A DNA stretch of 64,000 bases from Terriglobia bacterium. Its GTDB lineage: Bacteria > Acidobacteriota > Vicinamibacteria > Vicinamibacterales > CAVVIG01. Positions 1 through 7,907 of this stretch are shown in pieces. The stretch lies in NCBI GenBank assembly GCA_020073005.1, contig JAIQFX010000026.1:1-64000 (forward strand), read 5' to 3'. Both the position numbers and the translations under genes were made by a program. The notes beneath the pieces are model-generated. The model made no database searches. It was not told the origin of the DNA and saw nothing but the letters and a program-made list of their open reading frames with translations. Each line of letters opens with the position of its first letter. Position 1 is the first letter of the stretch.

Positions 1-2
1 GC

Positions 3-473
3 GCGGGCGCGGCGGCGGGTCGCGGCGCGGCGGCCGGTGGCGGCGCGGGACGTGGCGCCGGTGGCGGCGCGGCGGCGGGACGCGGGGCGGCCCAGCAGGG
101 CGAGGCGTGCGGCCAGCAGATGGCGACGACGCCGGCCGACGCGACGCCGGGTGCGATCGCGCACGATCAGCAGACCGAGGGCTACCTGATCGTGTCCGGC
201 GGCGGCACGCTCGTCACCGGCGGCCACATCGTGAACGGCCGCAGGTCAGGGCCCGAGAGTGAAGTCACCACGACGCTGAACGGGCCGTCGTGCAGCGGCC
301 CGACGGTCGGCGACGTCGTGAAGAAGGCCGTCAAGACCGGCGACATCATCATCATCCCGGCCGGCGTTCCGCACGGCTGGACCGGTATCACGGATCACGT
401 GGACTATCTCAGCTTCCGTCCGTCGGCTCGCGTGCTGACGGCGGGCTACGTGAACCCGGCGATCAAGAAGTAG
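3..473 (+). CDS. Cupin-fold protein, 5' truncated by window edge
   Basis: The frame is open from the window edge, so the true start lies upstream. The first 39 codons encode a low-complexity Gly/Ala/Arg run ending in a Gln/Glu/Cys stretch. They are followed by a compact cupin-like barrel with a first motif near HDQQTEGYLIVSGGG and a second motif IIIIPAGVPHGW. An internal ATG at 120 could be mistaken for the start, but the reading frame and the linker type, also seen in other exported proteins here, argue for a longer exported protein. The metal-ligand pattern is incomplete (only one clear His in the second motif), so a catalytic role cannot be claimed. It is probably a secreted ligand-binding or isomerase-like cupin. 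Stop is TAG, 31 bp before the next gene. Confidence 0.6.
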   Translation, partial: AGAAAGRGAAAGGGAGRGAGGGAAAGRGAAQQGEACGQQMATTPADATPGAIAHDQQTEGYLIVSGGGTLVTGGHIVNGRRSGPESEVTTTLNGPSCSGPTVGDVVKKAVKTGDIIIIPAGVPHGWTGITDHVDYLSFRPSARVLTAGYVNPAIKK

Positions 474-504
474 TAGAGCCGACGATGGGTGATGGAGCGA
501 CGCG

Positions 505-2961
505 ATGACGCGTCGCTCCATCACGCGTCGCACGTCAGTGCTTCGTTCCCGCCTCATCGTCCTGCTGCTGTTCATCGGCAGCGGTGCGGCCGCGCTCATC
601 TACGAAGTCGTCTGGTTTCAGCTTCTCCAGCTCGTCATCGGATCGTCGAGCATCTCCATGGGCGTGCTGCTCGGCACGTTCATGGGCGGCATGGGACTCG
701 GGAGCCTGCTCGTGCCTCGCCTGATCGCGGAGCGCCGCCATCCGCTGCGCGTGTACGCGTGGCTCGAGCTCGCGATCGGTGTCGCCGCAGTGCTGCTGCT
801 GAGCGTCATGCCGCTCGTCGGCCGCGTCTATACGGCGTGGGGCGGGCAGGGCGTCGCGGGATTCCTGGTGCGCGGTCTTGTCGCGGGCGTCTGTCTGCTG
901 CCGCCGACGCTCGCGATGGGCGCGACGCTGCCCGCAATCGCACGCTGGGTGGCCATGACGCCGCCCGGCGTGTCGTGGCTCGGACGGTTCTACGCGGGCA
1001 ACATCGCCGGCGCCGTCGCCGGATGCCTGCTCGCGGGCTTCTATCTGCTGCGCGTCTTCGACGTCGCGGTCGCGTCGTACTTCGCGGTCGCCGTCAACGT
1101 CGCCGTCGCCGCCGTCGCATTCGTCCTTGCCCGCGCGAGCACGCCGATTCCGGCGAGGCCGGCGCGCGTTCGCGTCTCGTTCGCGGTCACGCCGGTGCAT
1201 GTCGCGATCGCGCTGTCGGGTTTCTGCGCGATGGCCGCCGAAGTGGTCTGGACCCGGTTGCTCGGGCTGCTGTTCGGCGCGACCGTCTACACGTTCGCGA
1301 TCGTGCTCGCGGTGTTCCTGATCGGCCTCGGCCTCGGCAGCGCCGCCGTCTCCGCGTGGTCGCGTACGCCCGCGCGCGCACGGTTCGCGCTCGCGTGGTG
1401 CCAATGGCTGGCCGTCGCCGCGATCGCGTGGACGGCGCACGCGCTGATGACCTCGCTCCCGTACTGGCCGAGCGCGGCGTCCATCTCGAAGAGCATGGCG
1501 GTGGACTTCCGGATCGATTTTGTGCGCGCGCTGTGGGCCGTCCTGCCGGCGCCGATCCTCTGGGGCGCGAGCCTCCCGCTTGCGCTGGCCGCCGCCGCCG
1601 ATGGCGAAGACGACCCGGCGCGCATCGTCGGTGGCGTGTACGCGGCCAACACGATCGGCGCCATTCTCGGCGCGGTCGGCGCGAGCCTGTTCCTCGTCGC
1701 GTCGATCGGCTCGCAGCACACGCAGCAACTGATGATGGCGGCCGCCTCGCTGGCTGCCGTGTGCGCATGGGGATCTGTAGGCCGGGTCCTTCCGGACCCG
1801 GCAAGGCAGGCGGGTCCACAGGGCCCGCCCTATATGTCATCTCCGCCCTACATCCGCATCGCCGCGCTCGCCGTGGCGGCGCTGCTGATGACGACCGTGC
1901 CGCCGCTGCCCGGCGTGCTCGTGGCGTACGGACGCAACGCCGCCGCGTGGGCGGGCCACACCGGCGAGATCTTCTACGTCGGCGAAGGGATGAACTCGTC
2001 CGTCGCCGTGTCACGCTCGACCGACGGGGTCCTCAACTATCACAACGCCGGCAAGATTCAGGCGTCGAGCCAGCCGCAGGACATGCGCCTACAGCGGGTC
2101 CTCGGGCACCTGACGACGCTCGTGGCGCCGAACCCGAGGTCGGTGCTCGTCATCGGCTGCGGCGCGGGCGTGACGGCCGGCGCGGTCAGCGTCAACCCGC
2201 GAGTGGAGCGCGTGACCATCGCCGAGATCGAACCGCTCGTGCCGCGCGTGATCTCCGCGCACTTCAGCGGCGCGAACGCCGACGTCGTGCGCAATCCGAA
2301 AACGCGCATCCAGATCGACGATGCGCGGCATTATCTGCTCACGTCGAGAGAGACGTTCGACGCGATCACGTCGGACCCGCTCGATCCGTGGGTGAAAGGC
2401 GCCGCGACGCTCTACACGAAGGAGTTCTTCGAGCTCACGCGCCGGCGCCTCAATCCCGGCGGGGTCGTCACGCTCTTCGTGCAGCTCTACGAGAGCAGTC
2501 CCGCGGCGGTGAAGAGCGAAGTCGCGACCTTCTTCGACGTCTATCCGAACGGCGTCGTCTGGGGCAATACGTTCGAGGGGCAGGCAGAGGATCTGGTGCT
2601 GATGGGATCGGTGGAGCCGCTCGCGCTCGATCTCGACTGGATGGAATGGGGCTGGCGGCAACCCGAGTACGCCGGCGTCCGGCAATCGCTTGGCGAGATT
2701 GACATCCACTCGGTGATCGATTTGCTCGGCAACTATGGCGGGCGCGCGGCCGATCTCGCGCCGTGGCTGGCGGACGCCGCGATCACGCGCGATCGCGACC
2801 TCCGGCTGCAGTATCTGGCGGGATTGGGGTTGAACCTGCACGTCGGCCGCAGCATCTACGCCGAGATGCTGCGGTACCGACGTTTCCCCGTCGACATGTT
2901 CACAGGATCCGAGCAACAGCTCTGGGATCTGCGTCAGGCCATCGAGGGACCGAAAGAGTAG
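505..2961 (+). CDS. Fused polytopic membrane / spermidine synthase-like protein
   Basis: An 818-residue protein. The N-terminal half is a long hydrophobic region with many predicted transmembrane helices. The C-terminal part (about residues 530-720) resembles the Rossmann methyltransferase-like fold of spermidine synthases: VLVIGCGAGVTAGA glycine-rich loop, an acidic residue in IAEIEPLV, DDARHYL, then a DAITSDPLDPW segment. This layout is the known membrane-fused SpeE-like family, whose substrate is generally unproven. Polyamine synthesis is therefore only a family-level guess. An ATG at 505 is used because it directly precedes the first hydrophobic helix. Between two hydrophobic helices, near residues 424-450, an in-frame insertion encoded by a palindromic repeat adds a Pro/Gly-rich loop (separate entry). 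The gene ends 4 bp from a convergent gene. Confidence 0.75.
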   Translation: MTRRSITRRTSVLRSRLIVLLLFIGSGAAALIYEVVWFQLLQLVIGSSSISMGVLLGTFMGGMGLGSLLVPRLIAERRHPLRVYAWLELAIGVAAVLLLSVMPLVGRVYTAWGGQGVAGFLVRGLVAGVCLLPPTLAMGATLPAIARWVAMTPPGVSWLGRFYAGNIAGAVAGCLLAGFYLLRVFDVAVASYFAVAVNVAVAAVAFVLARASTPIPARPARVRVSFAVTPVHVAIALSGFCAMAAEVVWTRLLGLLFGATVYTFAIVLAVFLIGLGLGSAAVSAWSRTPARARFALAWCQWLAVAAIAWTAHALMTSLPYWPSAASISKSMAVDFRIDFVRALWAVLPAPILWGASLPLALAAAADGEDDPARIVGGVYAANTIGAILGAVGASLFLVASIGSQHTQQLMMAAASLAAVCAWGSVGRVLPDPARQAGPQGPPYMSSPPYIRIAALAVAALLMTTVPPLPGVLVAYGRNAAAWAGHTGEIFYVGEGMNSSVAVSRSTDGVLNYHNAGKIQASSQPQDMRLQRVLGHLTTLVAPNPRSVLVIGCGAGVTAGAVSVNPRVERVTIAEIEPLVPRVISAHFSGANADVVRNPKTRIQIDDARHYLLTSRETFDAITSDPLDPWVKGAATLYTKEFFELTRRRLNPGGVVTLFVQLYESSPAAVKSEVATFFDVYPNGVVWGNTFEGQAEDLVLMGSVEPLALDLDWMEWGWRQPEYAGVRQSLGEIDIHSVIDLLGNYGGRAADLAPWLADAAITRDRDLRLQYLAGLGLNLHVGRSIYAEMLRYRRFPVDMFTGSEQQLWDLRQAIEGPKE
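1776..1830. repeat. Palindromic repeat inserted in frame inside a gene
   Basis: Two adjacent hairpins lie inside the coding sequence. The first has arms GCCGGGTCC (1781-1789) and GGACCCGGC (1794-1802) around TTCC, a perfect 9-bp stem. The second has arms GGCGGGTCC (1809-1817) and GGGCCCGCC (1821-1829), 9 bp with one G-T pair. They are preceded by CTGTAG. The frame is kept and the encoded loop joins two transmembrane helices. It looks like an intergenic-type repeat that became coding. Confidence 0.7.
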
Positions 2962-2964
2962 CGC

Positions 2965-3909
2965 TTACCGGGACGTCGTCGACGCTCCGCCTTTCACGCT
3001 GACGGCGACGTGCGCGTTGGACCAGCAGCACTGGAAGCCGCCGCCGCCTTCACCGGATTGATCGTTGGCCTGCACGCGCAGGATGTAGTCGCCCGGCGCG
3101 CTGAACGTCGCGGTCGTCGACGCCTTGCCGCCGTCGGCGCGATCGATCGACGGCTTCACGCTGTCGAACTTCACGCTGCCGGGACCGCGGTACATGCTCC
3201 ATGTGATCGACAACGCGGGTGGAGCAGGAGGCGCGCCCGCGCCGCCACGGCCCGCGGCCGCTCCGCGTCCGCGCTGGGGCGTCGGCCGTTCACCGACGTT
3301 CACTCTCGCGCCTTCGTCGGTCACCCACGTCGTGAGCGCGAGCGGATTCGGGACCGTCGTGCTGTAGCTCGCGGCGATGCCGACCGGCGGTCCGGTGAAC
3401 GCGGGGCCGTCGGCCTGGAACTTCAGCACGGGCGGCGTGTTCTGCGATCCCGCATCGAGGTACGGCTCGACGACCCAATCCGCTTTCAGATGCATCGGGA
3501 TCACGTTGGTCTGGCCGTTGGCGACGAGCGTCCAGGTCAGCTGCTTCGTCCCGAAATCCTTCGGGACTTTGATCGGGAACACGCCGTACTGGCGTCCCGT
3601 GAGGAAGTGCGTCGGCTGACCCTGATCAGGCCCGCCCGGCTCGATCCGGTTGTTGGGCCCGATCGGGATGTCGAGCTCCTGCTTCGCGTTCCGGTTGAAG
3701 TAGCCGACGAGCAGGCTCTGGCTGCCATCCTTGTTGTAGAACCAGCCCTCGAAGGCCGCCGTCACGCCCTGGCCCGCGTTGCGAATCGTGGGCGAGAGCG
3801 GATACGGCGCCGGCGCCTGACCTGACGGCTGCTGGCCGCGGACGAACGCGCCCGTGGCGACGCCGAAGAGCAGGATCAGGCCGGTGAAGGTCGATCGATG
3901 CATTCTCAT
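2965..3909 (-). CDS. Exported protein of unknown function, PHM-cytochrome partner (copy 1)
   Basis: A 314-residue protein starting at the ATG at 3909, chosen because AAGGAGA lies 7 bases upstream. An N-terminal signal peptide (TFTGLILLFGVATGAFVRGQ) is visible. The body has a conserved first half (GWFYNKDGSQSLLVGYFNRN; NNRIEPGGPDQGQPTHF) and an RGRGAAAGRGGAG linker. A C-terminal beta-sandwich-like region (STTATFSAPGDYILRVQAND) ends in FQCCWSNAHVAV with two adjacent cysteines. I do not recognise a named family. A close paralogue sits at 19604-20656, and in both places the gene directly follows a cytochrome-PHM gene in the same orientation (19 bp here). A shared extracytoplasmic complex or substrate is inferred. 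The vicinal Cys pair could bind metal or form a disulfide. Confidence 0.8.
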   Translation of the reverse strand: MRMHRSTFTGLILLFGVATGAFVRGQQPSGQAPAPYPLSPTIRNAGQGVTAAFEGWFYNKDGSQSLLVGYFNRNAKQELDIPIGPNNRIEPGGPDQGQPTHFLTGRQYGVFPIKVPKDFGTKQLTWTLVANGQTNVIPMHLKADWVVEPYLDAGSQNTPPVLKFQADGPAFTGPPVGIAASYSTTVPNPLALTTWVTDEGARVNVGERPTPQRGRGAAAGRGGAGAPPAPPALSITWSMYRGPGSVKFDSVKPSIDRADGGKASTTATFSAPGDYILRVQANDQSGEGGGGFQCCWSNAHVAVSVKGGASTTSR

Positions 3910-3928
3910 TCGAAGTCTCCTTCGCCGC

Positions 3929-5278
3929 TCACTGCCGCTCGTTGTTGACGGTCGAGGTCTTCGTCGCCGCGGCACGCTTTGCCGTCTCGGCCTTGAACTC
4001 CTCGTCGGTGTAGTAGGTGATGTTCAGCCAGGCATGGCCCATCTCGTCGACGGTGCGATCGCCCCAGCCGACCCACTGATTGGGATCGGGATTGGCCTTG
4101 TTGTTCGACGTGTTGTCGTACCACGTGACGAAGTGGAGGATCGTGCCCTTCGCCAGCAGCGGCGCGACGTCATCGTCGTAGATGTACATGTTGTGCCAGT
4201 TGAAATTGAAGTCGCTGATCTGGCTCAGCATCTCGCGGCGGCCGTCGGCGTAGATCGCTTCCATCGACATGCCCTTGCCGCGCAGGTGCAGGTGCGCCTG
4301 GAAGTTCTCGATGCGCGCGTTCTGCCGCAGCACGACGAAGCTCTCGGTCGTCGTGATCTGGTTCGGCGGGATGTCGAGGGCGCGGTTGCCGCCCGTGAAC
4401 GTGTTGAAGAGCGCGAGGACCTCGCGGTGCTTCGGTTCCTGGCCTTTCGGGTAGAACCAGATGCCGAGCTCGACCGTGTCGGTGATCTCTTCGCCGACCG
4501 CGTGATAGTGAATGTCCCACGTGATCTTCGAGCCGGGCAGCATCAGGCGCCCTGAGTCCGGCCGCATCTCGTCCGCGTTCTTGCCGACCGCCCATTCCAT
4601 GAAGAGGCCGTCGCCGGCGACGTCGGGATCGTTGGTGAAGAGCGCCGGATCCATGTCTTCCGGCTGCTGCAGGCGGGCGAGCGCGTGGTGCGTGATCTTG
4701 CGGCCCTGCACCGTCGACGGCTTGATCTCGATCGCGCGCACCCAGCGCGGCTCGGTCAGGCCGGTCGGGATGCTCGGCTTCCACCACGCGTCCTGCGCGA
4801 CGGCGGGCATCGTGTACGGCGTGGACTTGATGACGAGGTCGGGCGGCCCGAGCTTGACCTGCTCGGTCCAGATGTTCTGGTCGTCGTTCCACTTCTTCGG
4901 CGCGGGCATGTCTTTCGGGTCGCCCTTCGGCGCGCCCGAGTTGACCCAGCGGACGATGGTGTCCACCTGATCGTCGCTCAGCGAGCGATCGTTCTTGAAC
5001 TTCTGGATCCCGATCGTGCGGTCGATGTGCCATGGCGGCATCTGGCGCGTGCCGATGCGCTGCGCGATCGACTTCGCCCACGGCCGCACTTCCTCGTACG
5101 TCATGAGCGACATCGGCGCCATCTGGTTCGGCCGGTGGCAGGCCTCGCACTTGTCCTGGAAGATCGGCGCGATGTCCTTGGTGAATGTTGGCGCGGACGC
5201 ATCGGCGGCCATCGCCGCGGGCGCGATCAGAGAGGCGATGGCGGCCAGCGCTCCGCACGCGAGTCTCGGAATACCCAT
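3929..5278 (-). CDS. Exported cytochrome c / PHM-like copper protein (copy 1)
   Basis: A 449-residue protein with a signal peptide ending near AAMA. A heme c motif CEACH lies at residues 44-48. A large domain follows that resembles the copper type II ascorbate-dependent monooxygenase (PHM) fold. Candidate copper ligands are HH at 197-198, HYH at 257-259, HLH at 329-331 and Met413/His415 in DEMGHAW. In PHM the pattern HH...H binds one copper and HxH...M the other, so both sites look populated. The start has AAGGAG seven bases upstream. It is a likely periplasmic or outer-surface redox enzyme with heme as electron donor or acceptor; the substrate is unknown. It is cotranscribed with the gene ending at 2965 and closely paralogous to 18162-19523. 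The 150-bp upstream gap holds no clear promoter, only an A-tract (AAAAAACCC) and CGCGGATC repeats. Confidence 0.85.
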   Translation of the reverse strand: MGIPRLACGALAAIASLIAPAAMAADASAPTFTKDIAPIFQDKCEACHRPNQMAPMSLMTYEEVRPWAKSIAQRIGTRQMPPWHIDRTIGIQKFKNDRSLSDDQVDTIVRWVNSGAPKGDPKDMPAPKKWNDDQNIWTEQVKLGPPDLVIKSTPYTMPAVAQDAWWKPSIPTGLTEPRWVRAIEIKPSTVQGRKITHHALARLQQPEDMDPALFTNDPDVAGDGLFMEWAVGKNADEMRPDSGRLMLPGSKITWDIHYHAVGEEITDTVELGIWFYPKGQEPKHREVLALFNTFTGGNRALDIPPNQITTTESFVVLRQNARIENFQAHLHLRGKGMSMEAIYADGRREMLSQISDFNFNWHNMYIYDDDVAPLLAKGTILHFVTWYDNTSNNKANPDPNQWVGWGDRTVDEMGHAWLNITYYTDEEFKAETAKRAAATKTSTVNNERQ

Positions 5279-5428
5279 GCACGCACTCCTTTTGTAGCAG
5301 CCACTTCGAGGAAACGGATTGCCCGCGCTCGTGCAATCAGGATGCCGAGCAGATGCACCTGATTTGTCGCGGATCCTGCGGAAAAGTGGCGCGGGTTTTT
5401 TCGCGGATCGAGAACTATTTCGCGGAAA

Positions 5429-6754
5429 TCAGACTGACGAAGGTGGATTGTCGACGGCGCAGACGCGATTCCGGCCCTGATCTTTGGCGGCGTAGAGCGC
5501 GGCATCGGCGCGCTCGAGCGCCGCGGCGAGCGGCTCCTCCGCCCGCCTGAAGACGACGCCCGCGCTGATGGTGAGCGTCACGAGCGAGCGCTGGTGCTCG
5601 AATGCGAGCGCGGCCACGGCCTGCCGGATGCGCTCGACGACCAGCGTCGCGCCGGCGAGCGGCGTCTCCGGCAGCAGCAAAGCGAATTCCTCGCCGCCGT
5701 AGCGCCCCAGCAGGTCGTGGCGGCGCAGCTTGTCGCGCACGGTCTCGGCCACGAGCCGCAGCGCTTCGTCGCCGACATGGTGCCCGAATCGATCGTTGAC
5801 CAGCTTGAAATGATCGAGGTCGAGCAGCGCCACCGAGATAGGGCGCTGGTGCCGCGACGATCGGCCGCATTCCACTTCGGCGAGATCGAAGAAATGCCGG
5901 CGCGTGTGCGTGCCCGTCAGCGCGTCGGTCGTCGCGATCACGCGCAGCTGTTCCTCGACGCGCTTCTGCTCGGTGAGGTCGGTCAGCGTGATCATCACGA
6001 GCTTCTCGCCCGCGCTGACGAGCGTGCGCGCGTTGAGGAGCGACCAGAAGCTCTCGCCGCCCAGCGTCCGCACCGGGACGGCGAGCGCGTCGACGCGGCG
6101 CTCCTGCTCGAGCTGTTCGCGGAACCGCGCGCGGTCCTCCTCGCTGGCGTGCAGCGCCGGCATCCGCCGGCCCACCAGATCCTCGACGGTCGTGCCGAAG
6201 AGGTCGGCCGCGCGCTCGTTCGAGAAGCGCACGAGGTCGTCGTCCAGCCCGACCAGCAGCACGGGCACCGGCGCCGCCGCGAGCAGCGTCCGGAAGTTCT
6301 CCTCGCTCTCGCGCAACTCCTGCGTGCGCCGATCGACGAGATGCTCGAGACGCTGCCGATCTTCCTCGGCGCGCCGCTCGCCCGCGCCGACGAGCGCGCC
6401 GAGCTCGCTGATCGTGTTGTTCACGAGAAACGCGAGGACGTCGGCGGCGTCGCCGCGGAAATCGCGGTCGACCTGCACGGTGAAGTCGCCGGCGGCGACC
6501 CGCACGAGGGCGTCGGCGAGCTTCTCGACCGCGCAGGCGAGACGCTCTTCGTTGTCGCGCGAGGCGCGCAGCACCCGGTCCAGCTCGTCGGCAATCGTGT
6601 TGAAGAAGAACGCGGCCGTATCCTCTTCGTCGCGCGCCAGCGTGCGGGGCAGGCGGTACGAGAAGTCGCCCTGACAGAGGCGGAAGAAGCCCTCGACCAG
6701 CGCGGCGGGCAGCGTGCCCGGAATATTCAGGCCTTGACGATCTCGCGAATCCAA
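5429..6754 (-). CDS. Diguanylate cyclase with PAS domain
   Basis: A soluble protein of about 441 residues. Order: two HAMP-like helical modules (DFSYRLPRTL..., DFTVQVDRDF...), a coiled coil, a PAS domain (ENFRTLLAAAPVPVLLVG...), then a GGDEF domain with intact GGEEF active site. An RRHD inhibitory site lies five residues before it, so it should make c-di-GMP with product feedback. No transmembrane helix is seen. No ATG fits. A TTG at 6754 is proposed because GAGGAGG lies 7 bases upstream, inside the 3' end of the preceding gene, giving a 28-bp overlap and probable translational coupling. An ATG at 6871 is possible in frame, but its extra 39 residues look like a shadow of the upstream gene. 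The two upstream STAS-like genes are likely partners or regulators. Confidence 0.85.
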   Translation of the reverse strand: MDSRDRQGLNIPGTLPAALVEGFFRLCQGDFSYRLPRTLARDEEDTAAFFFNTIADELDRVLRASRDNEERLACAVEKLADALVRVAAGDFTVQVDRDFRGDAADVLAFLVNNTISELGALVGAGERRAEEDRQRLEHLVDRRTQELRESEENFRTLLAAAPVPVLLVGLDDDLVRFSNERAADLFGTTVEDLVGRRMPALHASEEDRARFREQLEQERRVDALAVPVRTLGGESFWSLLNARTLVSAGEKLVMITLTDLTEQKRVEEQLRVIATTDALTGTHTRRHFFDLAEVECGRSSRHQRPISVALLDLDHFKLVNDRFGHHVGDEALRLVAETVRDKLRRHDLLGRYGGEEFALLLPETPLAGATLVVERIRQAVAALAFEHQRSLVTLTISAGVVFRRAEEPLAAALERADAALYAAKDQGRNRVCAVDNPPSSV

Positions 6755-7140
6755 CCGAGCGCCTCCTCGAGCGTGCCGAACATCCGCGTCGGCACACGTG
6801 GCGGGTGCAGGCCGATGAAGACCGAACTCACGGCCCGTCCGAAGATCGTGCTCCCGACCAGCGCGAAGCACGCCTGAAACGCGGGATCGGGCGCGTCACG
6901 ATAGACGGCGCGCGCGCCGGAATCCTGCTGGGCCACGCGATCCATGAACACCACGACGCCCGCGCGTATTCCCTTCGGTTGCAGGTACTCCAATTGAACG
7001 CGGATGCTCTCGGCCGCCGTCGCCGCATTGTCCGTGATGCCGTCGAAAGGGACGACGGCCAGCACGCCGGGCTCGATTTCAAAAAAGTCCGCGTTCGACG
7101 AACGCCCGATCGGCGTCCACGCGGAGGTATCGGGACTCAT
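6727..7140 (-). CDS. STAS-like (SpoIIAA-type) protein
   Basis: A 137-residue protein with alternating strands and helices. Its C-terminal signature (TIFGRAVSSVFIGLHPPRVPTRMFGTLEEALGWI) matches STAS/SpoIIAA-like proteins by eye. Family members act as protein-interaction switches, often in sigma factor or c-di-GMP control. It is homologous to the next upstream gene (same PxVPTR-F...EAL-W ending), a tandem duplication. Its ATG overlaps the TGA of that gene (ATGA), and its own 3' end contains the Shine-Dalgarno of the diguanylate cyclase, so the three genes form a tightly coupled operon. No conserved phosphorylatable Ser was identified with confidence. The family call is an inference from shape and motif. 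Confidence 0.65.
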   Translation of the reverse strand: MSPDTSAWTPIGRSSNADFFEIEPGVLAVVPFDGITDNAATAAESIRVQLEYLQPKGIRAGVVVFMDRVAQQDSGARAVYRDAPDPAFQACFALVGSTIFGRAVSSVFIGLHPPRVPTRMFGTLEEALGWIREIVKA

Positions 7141-7568
7141 GACGCAATGGGCATGGCGCGCTGCGTGTCGACCCAGGCCAGCGCCGACTCGATCGACTCG
7201 AAGAGCCGCGTTGGCACGCCGGGCCGCGTGAGGCCGAGAAAGAAACTGCCGATGGCGCGCGCGAGCGGATTGGTGACCACGAGCGCCGCGGCGAAAAATA
7301 CTTTCGGATCCATGCCCGCGGCGTACACGCGGCGCGCGTCGCCGTCCTGCGAAACGAGCGAGCTCATCATCACGACGACGGCGCAGCGTCTGCCGCTCGC
7401 GAGCGCGTGGCGGGTCTGGAAATCCATGTTGGCGCGCGCCGACGGGCCGTCATCCTTCAGCCCCTGCTCGGGCATGACGATCAGGACGTCGCGGCCGGCC
7501 TCGAAGTAGCGGGTGTTGATCGTGCTGCCGACAGGCTTCCATTCAGCGGGGACAACGGGCGGGGCCAT
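7137..7568 (-). CDS. STAS-like (SpoIIAA-type) protein, first gene of operon
   Basis: A 143-residue protein and paralogue of the gene at 6727-7140. The shared core is VVTNPLARAIGSFFLGLTRPGVPTRLF followed by ESALAWV. MSSLVSQDG lies where an anti-sigma-antagonist-like serine might sit, but the match is loose. No signal peptide or membrane helix is seen, so it is cytoplasmic. It starts the run 7568 to 5429 (two STAS-like proteins, then diguanylate cyclase) and overlaps the second gene by 4 bp. It probably senses or relays a signal to the cyclase, in loose analogy to STAS-type proteins that bind diguanylate cyclases in other bacteria. The partner kinase or phosphatase is not in the window. Confidence 0.65.
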   Translation of the reverse strand: MAPPVVPAEWKPVGSTINTRYFEAGRDVLIVMPEQGLKDDGPSARANMDFQTRHALASGRRCAVVVMMSSLVSQDGDARRVYAAGMDPKVFFAAALVVTNPLARAIGSFFLGLTRPGVPTRLFESIESALAWVDTQRAMPIAS

Positions 7569-7585
7569 GAACCGTCAGGCGTCTC

Positions 7586-7855
7586 CTACTTCTTGACGTA
7601 CTTCTTCACGGCTTTGGGGCCGACTTCGGCGCCGTAGATGTTGCCGCGCGCGTCGACCGCGACGCCTTCGGCCGCGCTCGTCGAGCCCCACGTCCGGCCC
7701 GCGGGCAGCTTGAAGTCATCAGCGGTGGTTTGATACGGATTCGGCCGATCGTTGATCGGCTGAACCGTCGCCTGCGCGAACGCACGCCAGCCCGAGAGCG
7801 CCGCAACCGCGGCGATCGCGATCAGAACGCGGCGGATCGTTCGCGCAGACAACAC
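7586..7855 (-). CDS. Miniature secreted NHL-propeller derivative (internal deletion)
   Basis: An 89-residue protein: signal peptide, then PINDRPNPYQ...LPAGRTWGSTSAAEGVAVDARGNIYGAEVGPK and a Lys-rich end. The first part matches residues just after the signal peptide of the neighbouring full-length propeller (7905-9089). The second part matches that protein's last 35 residues. Everything between, about 300 residues, is missing. The junction falls at the shared WGSTSA/NTSA text, consistent with deletion between short repeats (ACGAGCGC). The frame is intact with stop and signal peptide, so it may still be expressed. It could be a functional mini-protein, for example a strand-donating decoy, or a decayed duplicate. 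49 bp separate it from the full-length gene's stop. Confidence 0.65.
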   Translation of the reverse strand: MLSARTIRRVLIAIAAVAALSGWRAFAQATVQPINDRPNPYQTTADDFKLPAGRTWGSTSAAEGVAVDARGNIYGAEVGPKAVKKYVKK

Positions 7856-7861
7856 AAGTGC

Positions 7862-7907
7862 CTTTCCAGCTCTCAGCTTCCGGTTGTCAGCTGATAGCTG
7901 ACAGCTA
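7862..7907. repeat. AGCTGACA-type intergenic repeat with 8-bp palindrome
   Basis: The gap between the propeller gene and its mini copy is made of repeated variants of the word AGCT(G/C)(A/T)(C/G)A. It includes a perfect palindrome with arms TGTCAGCT (7885-7892) and AGCTGACA (7896-7903). The repeat begins at the stop codon of the propeller gene. It is one of several word-like intergenic repeats in this window. Confidence 0.55.

Noticed and set aside
489-2702. Alternative plus-strand frame overlapping the spermidine-synthase-like gene
   Set aside because: Arg-rich without any hydrophobic helices or motifs; the 505-2961 frame has both.
6754-6871. ATG at 6871 as start of the diguanylate cyclase
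   Set aside because: The additional 39 residues are Arg/Gly-rich and lie inside the upstream STAS-like gene; no ribosome site was found for it.
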